DNA of 64,000 nucleotides from JACCTU01 sp963809175. GTDB taxonomy: Bacteria > Actinomycetota > Thermoleophilia > Gaiellales > Gaiellaceae. Positions 10,110 through 21,244 of this stretch are shown here, piece by piece (the first letter of the stretch is position 1; the number at the start of each line of letters is the position of its first letter). Location: positions 310,001-374,000 of the forward strand of contig CAWEIK010000003.1 in NCBI GenBank assembly GCA_963809175.1, in the 5' to 3' direction. The notes beneath the pieces are model-generated. The model was not told where the DNA came from. It saw only the letters and a list, made by a program, of their open reading frames with translations, and ran no database searches. A program made the position numbers and the translations under genes.

Positions 10110-10856
10110 ATGGCGGGACGGACCTACCGGACGGAAGCCGTCGTGCTGCGCTCGATCCGGCTCGGCGAGGCCGACCGGGTGCTGCACCTCTACACGCTCG
10201 AGCGCGGCCGGATCGGCGCGGTCGCGAAGGGGATCAGGCGGACGAAGTCGCGCTTCGGTGCCCGGCTCGAGCCGCTCTCGCACGTCGAGGTGATGCTCCA
10301 CCAGGGTGGGGGCGACCTGCAGACGGTGACCGGCGCGCAGCTGAAGCGCTCGCACCACGAGGTGCGCGAGGACGGATACCGCCTGGGCGTCGGGCTCGTC
10401 GGCGCCGAAGCGATGCTTCGCCTCTTCGGCGAGCCGGAGGCAAACCCGCGCGCATTCGAGGCGCTGACGAAGTTCCTCGACGTGCTCGACGAGCTACCGG
10501 ACCGTGCGCCCGCACGACCGGCGCTCGACCCGCTCGCGCTCTCCTTCCAGCTCAAGCTCCTCTGGCTCTCGGGCTACCTCCCGCACCTCACGAGCTGCGC
10601 GAACTGCGGCCGGGCGGACGAGCTCGTCGGCTACTCGCCGCAGGCCGGCGGCGCCGTCTGCCACACGTGCGGCGAAGGAGCGATCGCGCTGTCGCCCGCG
10701 GGGAGGACGGGCATCGAGACGCTGCTCAGCACACCGCTCGCCGACGCGGCGGCGGCCGGGCTCACCGACCGCGGCGCGCGCGAAGCCCTCGCGGTGATCA
10801 CGTCGTCGTACGAGTTCCACGGAGGCTTTCGCCTCCGCACGCTACGAAGCGCCTAG
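10110..10856 (+). CDS. recO: DNA repair protein RecO
   Basis: RecO loads RecA with RecR at ssDNA gaps. The 248-residue ORF has the N-terminal OB fold (TYRTEAVVLRSIRLGEADRV and KGIRRTKSRFGARLEP), a helical middle and a Cys4 zinc site (CANCGR and CHTCGEG). ATG 10110 lies 25 bp after mutM. Its last 15 bp overlap the convergent esterase gene. Confidence 0.94.
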   Translation: MAGRTYRTEAVVLRSIRLGEADRVLHLYTLERGRIGAVAKGIRRTKSRFGARLEPLSHVEVMLHQGGGDLQTVTGAQLKRSHHEVREDGYRLGVGLVGAEAMLRLFGEPEANPRAFEALTKFLDVLDELPDRAPARPALDPLALSFQLKLLWLSGYLPHLTSCANCGRADELVGYSPQAGGAVCHTCGEGAIALSPAGRTGIETLLSTPLADAAAAGLTDRGAREALAVITSSYEFHGGFRLRTLRSA

Positions 10857-11873
10857 CCGCTCGGCCAGATATCTGAGCGCGATCGGGTAGCGCCAGACGA
10901 TGCCGCCGTGCTTGCCGTCGAAGAGCTCGAAGAAGACGTCGGTGACGCCGACCCGCTCGAGCTCGCGCCGAAACGCTTCGGCGCCGAGGTCGAGGTAGTA
11001 CTCGTCGCTCTTCCCGGCGTCGATGTAGACGGCCCGCATGCCTCGTAGCGCCTCGGCGTGCCCGTCGACCATCCGCACCGGGTCCCAGCGCAGCCACCGC
11101 TCCCAGACCTCGGGGATGAGCTTGCCGGTGTCGTCGTGCGGCAGTTGCACCGTTCCGTCGTCGTCCGCGGAGTACGCCGCTGCCATGCCCCAGGTGTTGA
11201 CGAGGACGAAGTCGCCCGGCTTCGACACCATCGGGCGTGCGAGGAAGTCGTCCCAGAAGCGCTCGAACGAGCCGTCGTAGCGGTCGCGGAGCACGCGTGC
11301 CGTCTCGGGGAAGTCCTTCGCGTAGCACGCTTCGAAGAGCGCGTCGCCCGCGTGCGTGGCGAAGCCGCCGAAGAGATCGGGCCGAAGCATCGGCGTGACC
11401 ATCGCGCCGTAGCCGCCGGACGACTTGCCCTGGATCCCGCGGTGCGGCGCGTCGGCGATCGTCCGGTAGCGCTCGTCGACCCACGGGACGAGCTCGTCGC
11501 ACAGGTACGTGTGGTACTTCCCGATCGCCGGCGAGTCGATGAACTGCGAGCCGCCGAGCTTCGTCCACGCGTCGACCCAGACGACGATCGCGGGTGGGAC
11601 CTCGCCCGACGCGAACACGTCGTCGCAGAGCTCCGGGTACGTCTTCGCGCCGAACGCCGGCCGGTTGCGCCACATGTCGAGCTGGCCCGTGTAGCCCTGG
11701 ATCACGTAGATCGACGGGTAGCGCCGGTTCGGGTCGTCGTCGTAGCCCGGCGGGACGTAGACCCAGAGCGGACGCTCGTGCGGGTCGCCGAGCGGGTTGC
11801 CGCGCAGCGCCTCGCTCGTGACGACGTGCTCCTCGAACCGCCCTGCCGGCGGATAGCTCCAGGGAGCGCTCAC
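10842..11873 (-). CDS. Alpha/beta-hydrolase esterase (esterase D-like)
   Basis: A 343-residue protein of the esterase D / antigen 85-like fold. It contains RPLWVYVPPGYDDDP, the strand YPSIYVIQGYTGQ and the nucleophile elbow GKSSGGYGAM (GxSxG). A C-terminal GKSDEYYLDLGAE and DGKHGGIVWRY supply plausible acid and His residues. There is no signal peptide, so it is probably cytosolic. GTG 11873 overlaps the glyS TGA (GTGA), so it is translated from the glyS transcript. The substrate is unknown; S-formylglutathione or mycothiol-type thioesters would be guesses. Confidence 0.8.
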   Translation of the reverse strand: MSAPWSYPPAGRFEEHVVTSEALRGNPLGDPHERPLWVYVPPGYDDDPNRRYPSIYVIQGYTGQLDMWRNRPAFGAKTYPELCDDVFASGEVPPAIVVWVDAWTKLGGSQFIDSPAIGKYHTYLCDELVPWVDERYRTIADAPHRGIQGKSSGGYGAMVTPMLRPDLFGGFATHAGDALFEACYAKDFPETARVLRDRYDGSFERFWDDFLARPMVSKPGDFVLVNTWGMAAAYSADDDGTVQLPHDDTGKLIPEVWERWLRWDPVRMVDGHAEALRGMRAVYIDAGKSDEYYLDLGAEAFRRELERVGVTDVFFELFDGKHGGIVWRYPIALRYLAERLGAS

Positions 11874-13249
11874 GGCTTCGGCGAGCTCCACGGCTGCCTG
11901 AGTGTGTCGGTCAGGTGCGCGCGCACCTGCGCGAGCGCGATTCGTTCTTGACCGAGCGAGTCGCGGTCGCGGATCGTCACCGTGTCGTCCGCGAGCGTCT
12001 GCTCGTCCACCGTGAACGCGAACGGCGTGCCGATCTCGTCCTGCCGGCGGTAGCGGCGGCCGATCGCGCCGCTGTCGTCGTACTCGACCTGCGCGTCGAT
12101 CCGCAGCTCGTCGAACAGGGAGCGCGCCTTCGCGACCATGTCGGCGTTCTTGCCGATCAGCGGCAGGATTGCGGCCTTGACCGGAGCGAGCGCGGGGTGG
12201 AGGCGCAGCACCGTTCGCTCTCGCTCCGCGACGACCTCTTCGTCGTACGCGTCGATCAGGAATGCGAGGAACATCCGCTCGATGCTCACTGCGGGTTCGA
12301 TCACGTGCGGGACGAAACGCTCGCCGGTCCCGGCGTCGACCCACTCGAGCTTGGTGCCGGAGTGCTCGCTGTGCTGTGTGAGGTCGAAGTCGCCCCGGTT
12401 GGCGATCCCCTCGAGCTCCGACCAGCCGATCGGATAGAGGTATTCGAGATCGCTCGTGGCGCTCGAGTAGTGCGACAGCTCCTCGGCGGTGTGCTCGCGG
12501 ACGCGCAGATGGCTTTCGCGAAGCCCGTATCGCTTGTACCAGGCCACGCGCTCGTCGATCCAGAAGCGGTACCACTCATCCGCCTCTGCCGGTGGGACGA
12601 AGTACTCCATCTCCATCTGCTCGAACTCCAGCACACGAAAGAGGAAGTTCCCCGGCGTGATCTCGTTGCGGAAGGACTTGCCGCCGACGTTCGCGATCCC
12701 GAACGGTGGCTTTCGCCGGGCGAGCTGAGCCACGTTCTTGAAGTTGATGAAGATGCCCTGCGCCGTCTCGGGTCGCAGGTAGGCCTTCGCGCCCGTCTCC
12801 TGCACCGGGCCGATCGTCGTCTCGAACATCAAGTTGAACTGCCGCGGCTCGGTCAGGTCGCAGTCGGGGATCTCGCCGGGGCGCTTCGAGGGCCGCTTGC
12901 CGCAGCGGACCTCCTCGTGCTCGGGATCCGACAGGTGGTCGGCTCGGAAGCGAAGCTTGCACGTGCGACAGTCGACGAGCGGGTCGGTGAACCCGGCTAC
13001 GTGCCCCGACGCCTCCCAGACCCGAGGGTTGAGGATGATCGCGGTGTCGAGGGCGACGACGTCTTCGCGCTCCTGCACCATCGACTCGAGCCAGCGCGAG
13101 CGCAGGTTGGCCTTGAGCAGGACGCCGTAGTGCCCGTAGTCGTAGGCCGACCCGAGGCCGCCGTAGATCTCCGAGCTCGGAAAGACGAACCCGCGGCGGC
13201 GCGCCAGGGAGACGATCTTGTCCATCGTCACGGTGTCTGCGGCGGCCAC
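11870..13249 (-). CDS. glyS: Glycyl-tRNA synthetase, class II homodimeric type
   Basis: Charges tRNA-Gly. The 459-residue frame is intact: MDKIVSLARRRGFVFPSSEIYGG at the start, motif 2 around GKSFRNEITPG, LRPETAQGIFINFKNV, motif 3 (AVSIERMFLAFLIDAY) and a C-terminal anticodon-binding domain (KARSLFDELRIDAQVEYDDSG). CGKRP and a C-x2-C (CRTCKL) form the zinc insertion typical of bacterial alpha2 GlyRS. The esterase follows with a 4-bp overlap. The 5' leader holds a GC-rich hairpin and a TCTCAG repeat (separate entries). Confidence 0.95.
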   Translation of the reverse strand: MAAADTVTMDKIVSLARRRGFVFPSSEIYGGLGSAYDYGHYGVLLKANLRSRWLESMVQEREDVVALDTAIILNPRVWEASGHVAGFTDPLVDCRTCKLRFRADHLSDPEHEEVRCGKRPSKRPGEIPDCDLTEPRQFNLMFETTIGPVQETGAKAYLRPETAQGIFINFKNVAQLARRKPPFGIANVGGKSFRNEITPGNFLFRVLEFEQMEMEYFVPPAEADEWYRFWIDERVAWYKRYGLRESHLRVREHTAEELSHYSSATSDLEYLYPIGWSELEGIANRGDFDLTQHSEHSGTKLEWVDAGTGERFVPHVIEPAVSIERMFLAFLIDAYDEEVVAERERTVLRLHPALAPVKAAILPLIGKNADMVAKARSLFDELRIDAQVEYDDSGAIGRRYRRQDEIGTPFAFTVDEQTLADDTVTIRDRDSLGQERIALAQVRAHLTDTLRQPWSSPKP

Positions 13250-13274
13250 GGAGAGCGAACGTTAGCTCCGGCCT

Positions 13275-13306
13275 GAGAGGGCGGCCGCCGGACCGACCGC
13301 CCTCTC
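13275..13306 (-). terminator. GC-rich hairpin between kinase gene and glyS
   Basis: A perfect 10-bp inverted repeat (13275-13284 with 13297-13306) around a 12-nt loop. On the minus strand it lies downstream of the sensor-kinase stop and 26 bp before glyS. No T-run follows, so it is either a Rho-assisted terminator or a structured glyS leader. No T-box elements were recognised. Confidence 0.4.
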
Positions 13307-13352
13307 GGCGCATCACAGGAGGAGTGAGACCCTTCAAGTGAAGCGCGCTTTC

Positions 13353-13369
13353 CTGAGAAGCGCCTGAGG
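13353..13369 (-). promoter_or_regulatory. TCTCAG-type direct repeat downstream of mprB-like gene
   Basis: On the minus strand, CCTCAG and TCTCAG repeat with an 11-bp period (13364-13369 and 13353-13358). This is the same hexamer and spacing as the site in front of htrA. An 11-bp period suits an OmpR/PhoB-class regulator such as the neighbouring MprA-like protein. The position, before glyS and after the kinase gene, leaves its target unclear. Confidence 0.4.
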
Positions 13370-13374
13370 ACGAT

Positions 13375-14692
13375 CTAGGAGGAAGGTGAAAACCGGACGC
13401 GGAAGCGGGCGCCGCCGTCAGGGGCGTTCTCCGCGGTCACCGAGCCGCCGTGCTCCTGGACGACCTGGCGCACGATCGCGAGGCCGAGCCCCGACCCTGG
13501 GACGGAGCGGGCGGCCGGCGCGCGGTAGAAGCGGTCGAACACGCGGTCGAGGTCCTCGGGGTCGATCCCGGGCCCGTGGTCGCGAACCCGAAGCTCGCCG
13601 TCCTCGCAGCTCGACGTCCACGAGGCCGCCGTCCGGGCTCCACTTGACCGCGTTCTCGAGCAGGTTCGCGACCGCTCGCTCGAGGCGGTTCGGGACGCCG
13701 CTGATCGTGGTCGGCTCGAGACTCGTGTTGAAGCCGACCCCGTTGGCACTCCGGCGCGTCCGGTCGATCGCCGACGCGATCACCTCGTCGAGCTGCACGG
13801 GCTCGGGTTGGACGTGCTCGCTTCGCGAGAGGTCGAGCAGGTCTCCGAGCAGCTCGGTCAGCTCCTCCGCCTGACAGCGGATCTCGGCGAGGATCCTTGC
13901 CCGCTCGTCCTCCGGCAGGTCCTTTCCCCGCTGGAGGACTTCGACGTTCGTCCGCAGGCTGGTGAGCGGCGTCCGGAGCTCGTGCGAGGCGTCGGCGATC
14001 AGCTGCGTCTGCGAGCGGAGCGAGTCGTCGAGCGCGCTGAGCATCGAGTTGAAGCTGCCCGCGAGCCGTCCGAGCTCGTCCTTGCCGGGCGTCGCGATCC
14101 GCTGGCTGAGGTCGCGCGTCGCGGTCACGTGCTCCGCGGTCTCGGTCAGCCGCCGGACCGGCGCCACGGCGGTGCGCGAGACGAGGAGGCCGAGGATCGC
14201 CGCCAGCGCGATCCCGCTCGCGGAGATGGCGGCGAGGAACTTGGCGAGACGGTTCAGCGTCTTGTCGACCTCGTCGAGCGGCCGGGCGATCTGGACCGCG
14301 ATCCCGGGCGCGTACTGCACGGTGAGGATCCGGACATGCGTGTCGGCGACGGTCGCGTCTTCGAAGAAGGGGTCGCGCGTGCCCGTAGCGACCAGCCGCG
14401 CACCTTCCGAGGGGAGCGGGATCTTCGCGTCGGGTCGGCGAAAGACACCGCCGCTCGCCGTGACGAGCTGCGCGTAGCCGCCGGCGCCGCCGAGCAGCGG
14501 ATCGGGTAGGCCGAAGTCGCCGAGCGAGCCGTCGGCCGGAACCTGCACGTGCCGCGCCCGTGCGCGCAGCGCGTCGTCGATCGAGTTGCGGAGCTGTGCG
14601 CGTACGAGCCCGTAGGAGACGAGCGAGGCGACGGCGATCGCCGCCGCCACGGCGACTGCCGATGCGAGGGCGAGGCGTGTGCGGAAGGTCAC
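13375..14692 (-). CDS. MprB-like sensor histidine kinase, one frameshift
   Basis: Membrane kinase, second gene of the pair with the response regulator (4-bp overlap). Layout: TM1 at about residues 8-30, an extracytoplasmic sensor of ~120 residues, TM2 at about 152-172, HAMP, HisKA with the phospho-acceptor in DASHELRTPLTSL (His about 237), then the ATPase domain with N-box ENAVKWSP. Near 13605 the frame changes; the other frame supplies the G1 box DHGPGIDPED, the F box FDRFYR and the G2 box GSGLGLAIV to the stop at 13375. Similarity to MprB is inferred from architecture and from the adjacent HtrA, the same trio as mprA-mprB-pepD in mycobacteria. Confidence 0.85.
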
Positions 14693-15360
14693 GGCTCTCG
14701 GAGAACGTAACCGACGCCGCGCACGGTGTGAATCAGGCGGGGCTCGTCTCCGGCCTCCAGCTTGCGGCGGAGATAGCTGACGTAGACCTCGAGTGCGTTC
14801 GATCGCGGCCCGAAGTCGTAGTCCCAGACCCGGTCGAAGATGACCGAGCGGGTCAGCACCTGGCGTGCGTTGCGCAGGAACAGCTCGAGCAGGAGGAACT
14901 CGGTCCGGGTCAGCTCGATCCGGCGCTCGCCTCGGCGGACCTCGCGTGTGCCCAGGTCGAGCGTGATGTCGGCGAAGCGGAGGACGTCGGTGTCCGTGCC
15001 GGCCGTTCGGCGGAGGAGCGCGCGAAGCCGCGCGTGCAGCTCCTCGAGCGCGAACGGCTTCACCAGGTAGTCGTCCGCGCCGGCGTCGAGCCCGGCCACG
15101 CGATCCCCGACGGAGTCGCGTGCGGTCAGCATCAGCACGGGCGTGTGGTCGTCGGCCGCGCGCAGCCGGCGGCAGACCTCGAGCCCGTCGAGGTTCGGCA
15201 TCAGCACGTCCAGCACCACCGCGTCAGGAGCGTGGAGCGAGAGGCTGTGCAGCGCCTCGGCACCGTCGGCGGCGAGCTCGACGTCGTAGCCCTCCAACAG
15301 GAGGGCCCGCTCGAGCGCCGTGCGAACGGCCGGCTCGTCGTCGACCACGAGAACGCGCAT
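14689..15360 (-). CDS. MprA-like OmpR-family response regulator
   Basis: A 223-residue regulator. The receiver domain shows the acidic pair (VVDDEP), phospho-acceptor Asp in VVLDVLMPNLDGLEV, switch Thr/Ser (LMLTARD) and Lys (DYLVKPF). The C-terminal winged helix has LTRTEFLLLELFLRN, the recognition helix segment ALEVYVSYLRRKLE and the wing IHTVRGVGYVLR. It is first in the operon with the kinase and divergent from htrA across 127 bp holding TCTCAG repeats, which suggests envelope-stress autoregulation like MprAB. Confidence 0.9.
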   Translation of the reverse strand: MRVLVVDDEPAVRTALERALLLEGYDVELAADGAEALHSLSLHAPDAVVLDVLMPNLDGLEVCRRLRAADDHTPVLMLTARDSVGDRVAGLDAGADDYLVKPFALEELHARLRALLRRTAGTDTDVLRFADITLDLGTREVRRGERRIELTRTEFLLLELFLRNARQVLTRSVIFDRVWDYDFGPRSNALEVYVSYLRRKLEAGDEPRLIHTVRGVGYVLREP

Positions 15361-15426
15361 CCACGCAAGTGTTCCTGCGAAACCTGTGTGGCCGCTGAGA
15401 AGCGCTTAACGCCGCCTGAACAAGCC

Positions 15427-15443
15427 TCTCAGCCCGATCTCAG
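15427..15443 (+). promoter_or_regulatory. TCTCAG direct repeat in front of htrA (candidate MprA-like site)
   Basis: TCTCAG occurs at 15427-15432 and 15438-15443, exactly 11 bp apart. An inverted copy (CTGAGA, 15395-15400) lies on the response-regulator side of the same intergenic space. One helical turn between half-sites is typical of OmpR-family regulators. It probably controls htrA, the mprAB-like operon, or both. Confidence 0.5.
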
Positions 15444-15487
15444 GGCGACACGCTTCCATGGAGTCGTCACACTGACCAGGAGGATTG

Positions 15488-16546
15488 ATGTTCCGAAAAT
15501 TTCTCGTCTTCTTTCTCGCGATCGTCGCGGCCTCCGCCATCGGCGCCGGCGCGGGGATCGGGGTCTGGGAGGCGACCGATGACGACGGCGCGAACGCGAC
15601 TGTCGTGCAGACGGCACCGACCCGGTCCGTCGCCGACGGCGCGCAGCTGTCGGTCAACGAGATCTACGAGCGTGCGAAGGACGGGGTCGTCCTCGTCACC
15701 ACCAACTCCCAGGCGCAGGGACCGTTCGGCCAGGGCGGCGGTGGTGCGACCGGCAGCGGCTTCCTCATCGACGACGAGGGTCACATCCTCACGAACCAGC
15801 ACGTCGTCGACAACGCCCAGAGCGTCACCGTCCGGTTCCCCGACGGCGACGAGATCGACGCGAGAGTCGTCGGCGCCGACGCGTCTTCCGACGTCGCGGT
15901 GCTCGAGCTCGAAAGCGTCCCGAGCGGCGTCACGCCCCTGGAGCTCGGTGCGTCCGAGTCGATGGTGATCGGCGACCTCGTGGTCGCGATCGGCAGCCCG
16001 TTCGGGCTCGAAGGCACGGTCACGAGCGGCATCGTCAGCGCACTGCACCGCGAGCTGACGGCACCCGACGGCTTCACGATCGACGGCGCGATCCAGACCG
16101 ACGCCGCGATCAACCCCGGCAACAGCGGCGGTCCGCTGCTCGACGGCCAGGGCCGGGTCATCGGCATCAACTCGCAGATCGCGTCCTCGTCCGGTGGCAA
16201 CGAAGGCATCGGCTACGCGGTCCCGATCGAGACGGCGAAGGAAGTCGCGGACTCGCTGATCGCGGGCACGCCGATCGAGCGGCCCTTCCTCGGCGTCCAG
16301 CTCGGAGAAGCCGACAACGGCGCGCAGGTTGCCGCGGTCACGGACGGCAGCCCCGCAGACAGGGCGGGCCTCCAGCAGGGCGACGTGATCACCGAGGTCG
16401 ACGGCGAAGCAGCGTCGGCCGACGACGTCCGCCGCGCGGTCGCAGGGCACAAGCCCGGCGACGAGCTCGAGCTCACCATCGTCCGCGACGGTGAGACCCA
16501 GACAGTGACGGCCACGCTCGGGAAGCGACCCACCCAGAGCGACTAA
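15488..16546 (+). CDS. HtrA/PepD-type membrane-anchored serine protease
   Basis: Envelope quality-control protease of the DegP/HtrA family. One N-terminal TM helix (about residues 5-27) exports the rest. The chymotrypsin-fold domain has His105 (LTNQHVV), Asp135 (SSDVAVL) and Ser213 (GNSGGPL); one PDZ domain follows (GVQLGE to the end). ATG 15488 was chosen over TTG 15485 because AGGAGG at 15478-15483 has proper spacing only to the ATG. It is divergent from the mprAB-like pair, as pepD neighbours mprAB in mycobacteria, so stress induction is likely. 352 residues. Confidence 0.92.
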   Translation: MFRKFLVFFLAIVAASAIGAGAGIGVWEATDDDGANATVVQTAPTRSVADGAQLSVNEIYERAKDGVVLVTTNSQAQGPFGQGGGGATGSGFLIDDEGHILTNQHVVDNAQSVTVRFPDGDEIDARVVGADASSDVAVLELESVPSGVTPLELGASESMVIGDLVVAIGSPFGLEGTVTSGIVSALHRELTAPDGFTIDGAIQTDAAINPGNSGGPLLDGQGRVIGINSQIASSSGGNEGIGYAVPIETAKEVADSLIAGTPIERPFLGVQLGEADNGAQVAAVTDGSPADRAGLQQGDVITEVDGEAASADDVRRAVAGHKPGDELELTIVRDGETQTVTATLGKRPTQSD

Positions 16547-16566
16547 GCAGTCGTCACAATGGCCGC

Positions 16567-17400
16567 GTGGCCGTCGCTGCGCCCGTGGAGCTCCACATCG
16601 TGTCGGACTCCACCGGAGAGACGGCCACGCGGCTCGTTCACGCGCTCGAGGCGCAGTTCCCCGACCAGACCTTCGAGGAAGTGCGCCACCCGCGCGTCGA
16701 GACGGTCGAGGACCTCGAGCTCGCCGTGGGGAGAGCGCGCGGGCGCCCCGCCGTCGTCTTCTACACGCTCGTCAAGCCGGAGCTGCGCGACGCGATGCGG
16801 CGCGCGTGCCGGCGCGCACGCGTCCACTACTGCGACCTGCTCGGCCAGCCGATCGACGCGGTCTCGCGCGTCGCGGGCGTCCAGGCGCAGGGCCGCGCGG
16901 GCGCACGGGCGCCGCTCGACTCGGGCTACTTCCGGCGGATCGAGGCGATCGAGTTCGCGGTGCGCTACGACGACGGCATCGGCGGCGGCCTCGACGAGGC
17001 GGACGTCGTGCTCGTCGGCGTCTCGCGAACGTCGAAGACGCCGCTCTCGATGTATCTCGGGAACCTCGGCTACAAGACCGCGAACGTCCCGATCGTCGCG
17101 GGGATCGAGCCGCCGCAGGATCTCTTCCGGATCAACCCGGTCAAGGTCGTCGGGCTGACGATCGACGCCAACCGGCTCGGCGAGATCCGCACGGCGCGCG
17201 CGCGCAACTTCGGCGGCACAGCGCGCCAGTACTCCGAGCTCGTGAAGATCTACGAGGAGCTCGCGCAGGCGGAAGTCGTGCACCGGCGCCTCGGCTGCCC
17301 GGTGATCGACGTCTCGGAGCTCTCGATCGAGGAGACGGCGCAGCGCGTGATCCGCACGGTCGAGCAGCGAACCCGCGATCTGCAAGAGGTGCAGGCGTGA
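16567..17400 (+). CDS. Pyruvate,phosphate dikinase regulatory protein (DUF299)
   Basis: Bifunctional ADP-dependent kinase / Pi-dependent pyrophosphorylase that switches PPDK or PEP synthase off and on by (de)phosphorylating a Thr beside the catalytic His. The 277-residue frame begins HIVSDSTGETA, the family start, and has the P-loop GVSRTSKTPLS and the C-terminal VIDVSELSIEETA. Its target, ppdK, begins about 840 bp downstream, which makes PPDK rather than PpsA the likely substrate. GTG start. Confidence 0.93.
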   Translation: MAVAAPVELHIVSDSTGETATRLVHALEAQFPDQTFEEVRHPRVETVEDLELAVGRARGRPAVVFYTLVKPELRDAMRRACRRARVHYCDLLGQPIDAVSRVAGVQAQGRAGARAPLDSGYFRRIEAIEFAVRYDDGIGGGLDEADVVLVGVSRTSKTPLSMYLGNLGYKTANVPIVAGIEPPQDLFRINPVKVVGLTIDANRLGEIRTARARNFGGTARQYSELVKIYEELAQAEVVHRRLGCPVIDVSELSIEETAQRVIRTVEQRTRDLQEVQA

Positions 17401-17555
17401 CGCGCGACCTGCGGCGGAAGGGCCCTGTGCCGTTTCGCTACTGGACGCTCTGGTGGACCGCGCTCGGTTTCGCGGTCGTGCTCTTCTACGTCGTGCTGAC
17501 GCCGATCTGGATGGGGATCAGGGTCGCGGGGTGGCTCGCCTCGAAGCGCTCGTAG
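17397..17555 (+). CDS. Small single-pass membrane protein
   Basis: A 52-residue protein whose GTG overlaps the stop of the PPDK regulator gene (GTGA), strong evidence for translation. A basic start (TRDLRRKGPVPFRYW) precedes one hydrophobic helix (about residues 20-44, LWWTALGFAVVLFYVVLTPI) and ends with ASKRS. Family unknown. Its last ~40 bp overlap the convergent peptidase E gene. Confidence 0.6.
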   Translation: MTRDLRRKGPVPFRYWTLWWTALGFAVVLFYVVLTPIWMGIRVAGWLASKRS

Positions 17556-18220
17556 TCGTCGCGAGCAGGCGCGCCTCGATCGGCGTCTCCGAGCCCGGCT
17601 CGACGCGGTAGGCGCGGGCGTCCGGCTGGATCGTGACCGCCTCCGCCAGCTCGGTGCCGCTGAAGTGGAGCGCCACACCGTCGTCGGCCGCCCAGCCCGG
17701 GGGCAAGCCGCCCGCGACGAGCTCCTGGTAGCGAGGCCGGCGGAGCCCCTCGCCGTCGTAGTGCGGGCACGCGCTGCCGGGGAGGAAGCCGAGGCAGTCC
17801 ATGCTCTCGAGCTGCGGCCCGAACGAGTCGGTCACGCCCGCCTCGAACCAGGCGATCATCCCGGCGCTCCAGCCGTAGAGCACGACGCCCTGCTCCCAGG
17901 CCTCGCGCACGATCCGGTCGAAGCCGTGGACGCGCCAGACCGCGAGCATGTTCGCGGTGTTTCCTCCCGGCACCAGGAGGACGTCCTGGGCGAGGGTGAA
18001 GTCGCGGAGGTTCTCCGGCGGCCAGGGGTTGAAGAGGAGCCGTGAGCACTCGGCCTTGCCGCCGAAAGCCTCGTAGAAGAGGACCAGGCCCGAGTCAGGC
18101 TCCATGTTCGCGGTCGGGACCACGCAGACCCGCCGCCCACGGGCGAGCCCGAGGACGAAGTCGTCGACGGGGGTTCCCAGGGTCGCGCCCGCCGGCCGCC
18201 ACGATGTGCTGTGCAGCCAC
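17518..18220 (-). CDS. pepE: Peptidase E (S51 Asp-dipeptidase), one frameshift
   Basis: Cytosolic serine peptidase of family S51 that hydrolyses Asp-X dipeptides. The main frame shows RRVCVVPTANMEPDSG, LLVPGGNTANMLAVWRVHG, the nucleophile elbow GWSAGMIAWFE with Ser, VTDSFG, FLPGSACPHYDGE and DDGVALHFSGTEL, all S51 hallmarks. The N-terminal strand HIVAAGG lies in another frame starting at GTG 18220; adding one G to the GGG at about 18190 joins them as AAGGGATLGTPVDDF. About 234 residues. It stands between the PPDK regulator and ppdK on the opposite strand. Confidence 0.88.
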
Positions 18221-18242
18221 TTTGTGGGAATATTGGCCGCCC

Positions 18243-20842
<2,600 letters not shown>

Positions 20843-20843
<1 letters not shown>

Positions 20844-21244
20844 TGGAGACCGTCGAAGCCGCCCGTCGCTGGCGCGACACCTGGCTCCGCGCCTGGCCGG
20901 CCAAGGACGTCGACGCGGTGCGCTCGCTCTACGGCGAGCACGCGGTCTTCCGCTCGCAGCCGTTTCGCGAGCCCCGCCTCGGGTCGGAGGGAGCGGCTGG
21001 GTACGCGAGCTGGGCGTTCGCGTCCGAGGAAGCGCCGGCGGAGTGTCGGTTCTCCGAGCCGATCGTCGACGGTGACCGCGCCACGTGCGAGTACTGGGCG
21101 GTCGTCCGTTCCGGGGGCAGCGAGCAGACGATCGCCGGCGTGTCGGTGCTTCGCTTCGACGCCGACGGGCTCGTCGCGTTCCAGCGCGACTACTGGGCGG
21201 TCGAGGTCGGCCGGAGAGAGCCTCCGGACGACTGGGGTCGCTAG
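20843..21244 (+). CDS. SnoaL/NTF2-like small protein
   Basis: A 133-residue protein with the NTF2-like cone fold: a helical start (AARRWRDTWLRAWPAKDVDAV), SLYGEHAVFRSQPF, DGDRATCEYWAVV and a final strand VLRFDADGLVAFQRDYWAVE. Members range from polyketide cyclases to isomerases or ligand-binding proteins; nothing here selects one. The ATG overlaps the ppdK stop, so it is translationally coupled to ppdK. Confidence 0.8.

Noticed and set aside
13250..13374. T-box riboswitch in the glyS leader
   Set aside because: The leader has a strong hairpin, but no T-box consensus or specifier-loop arrangement was recognised and the region is too short for a full T-box.
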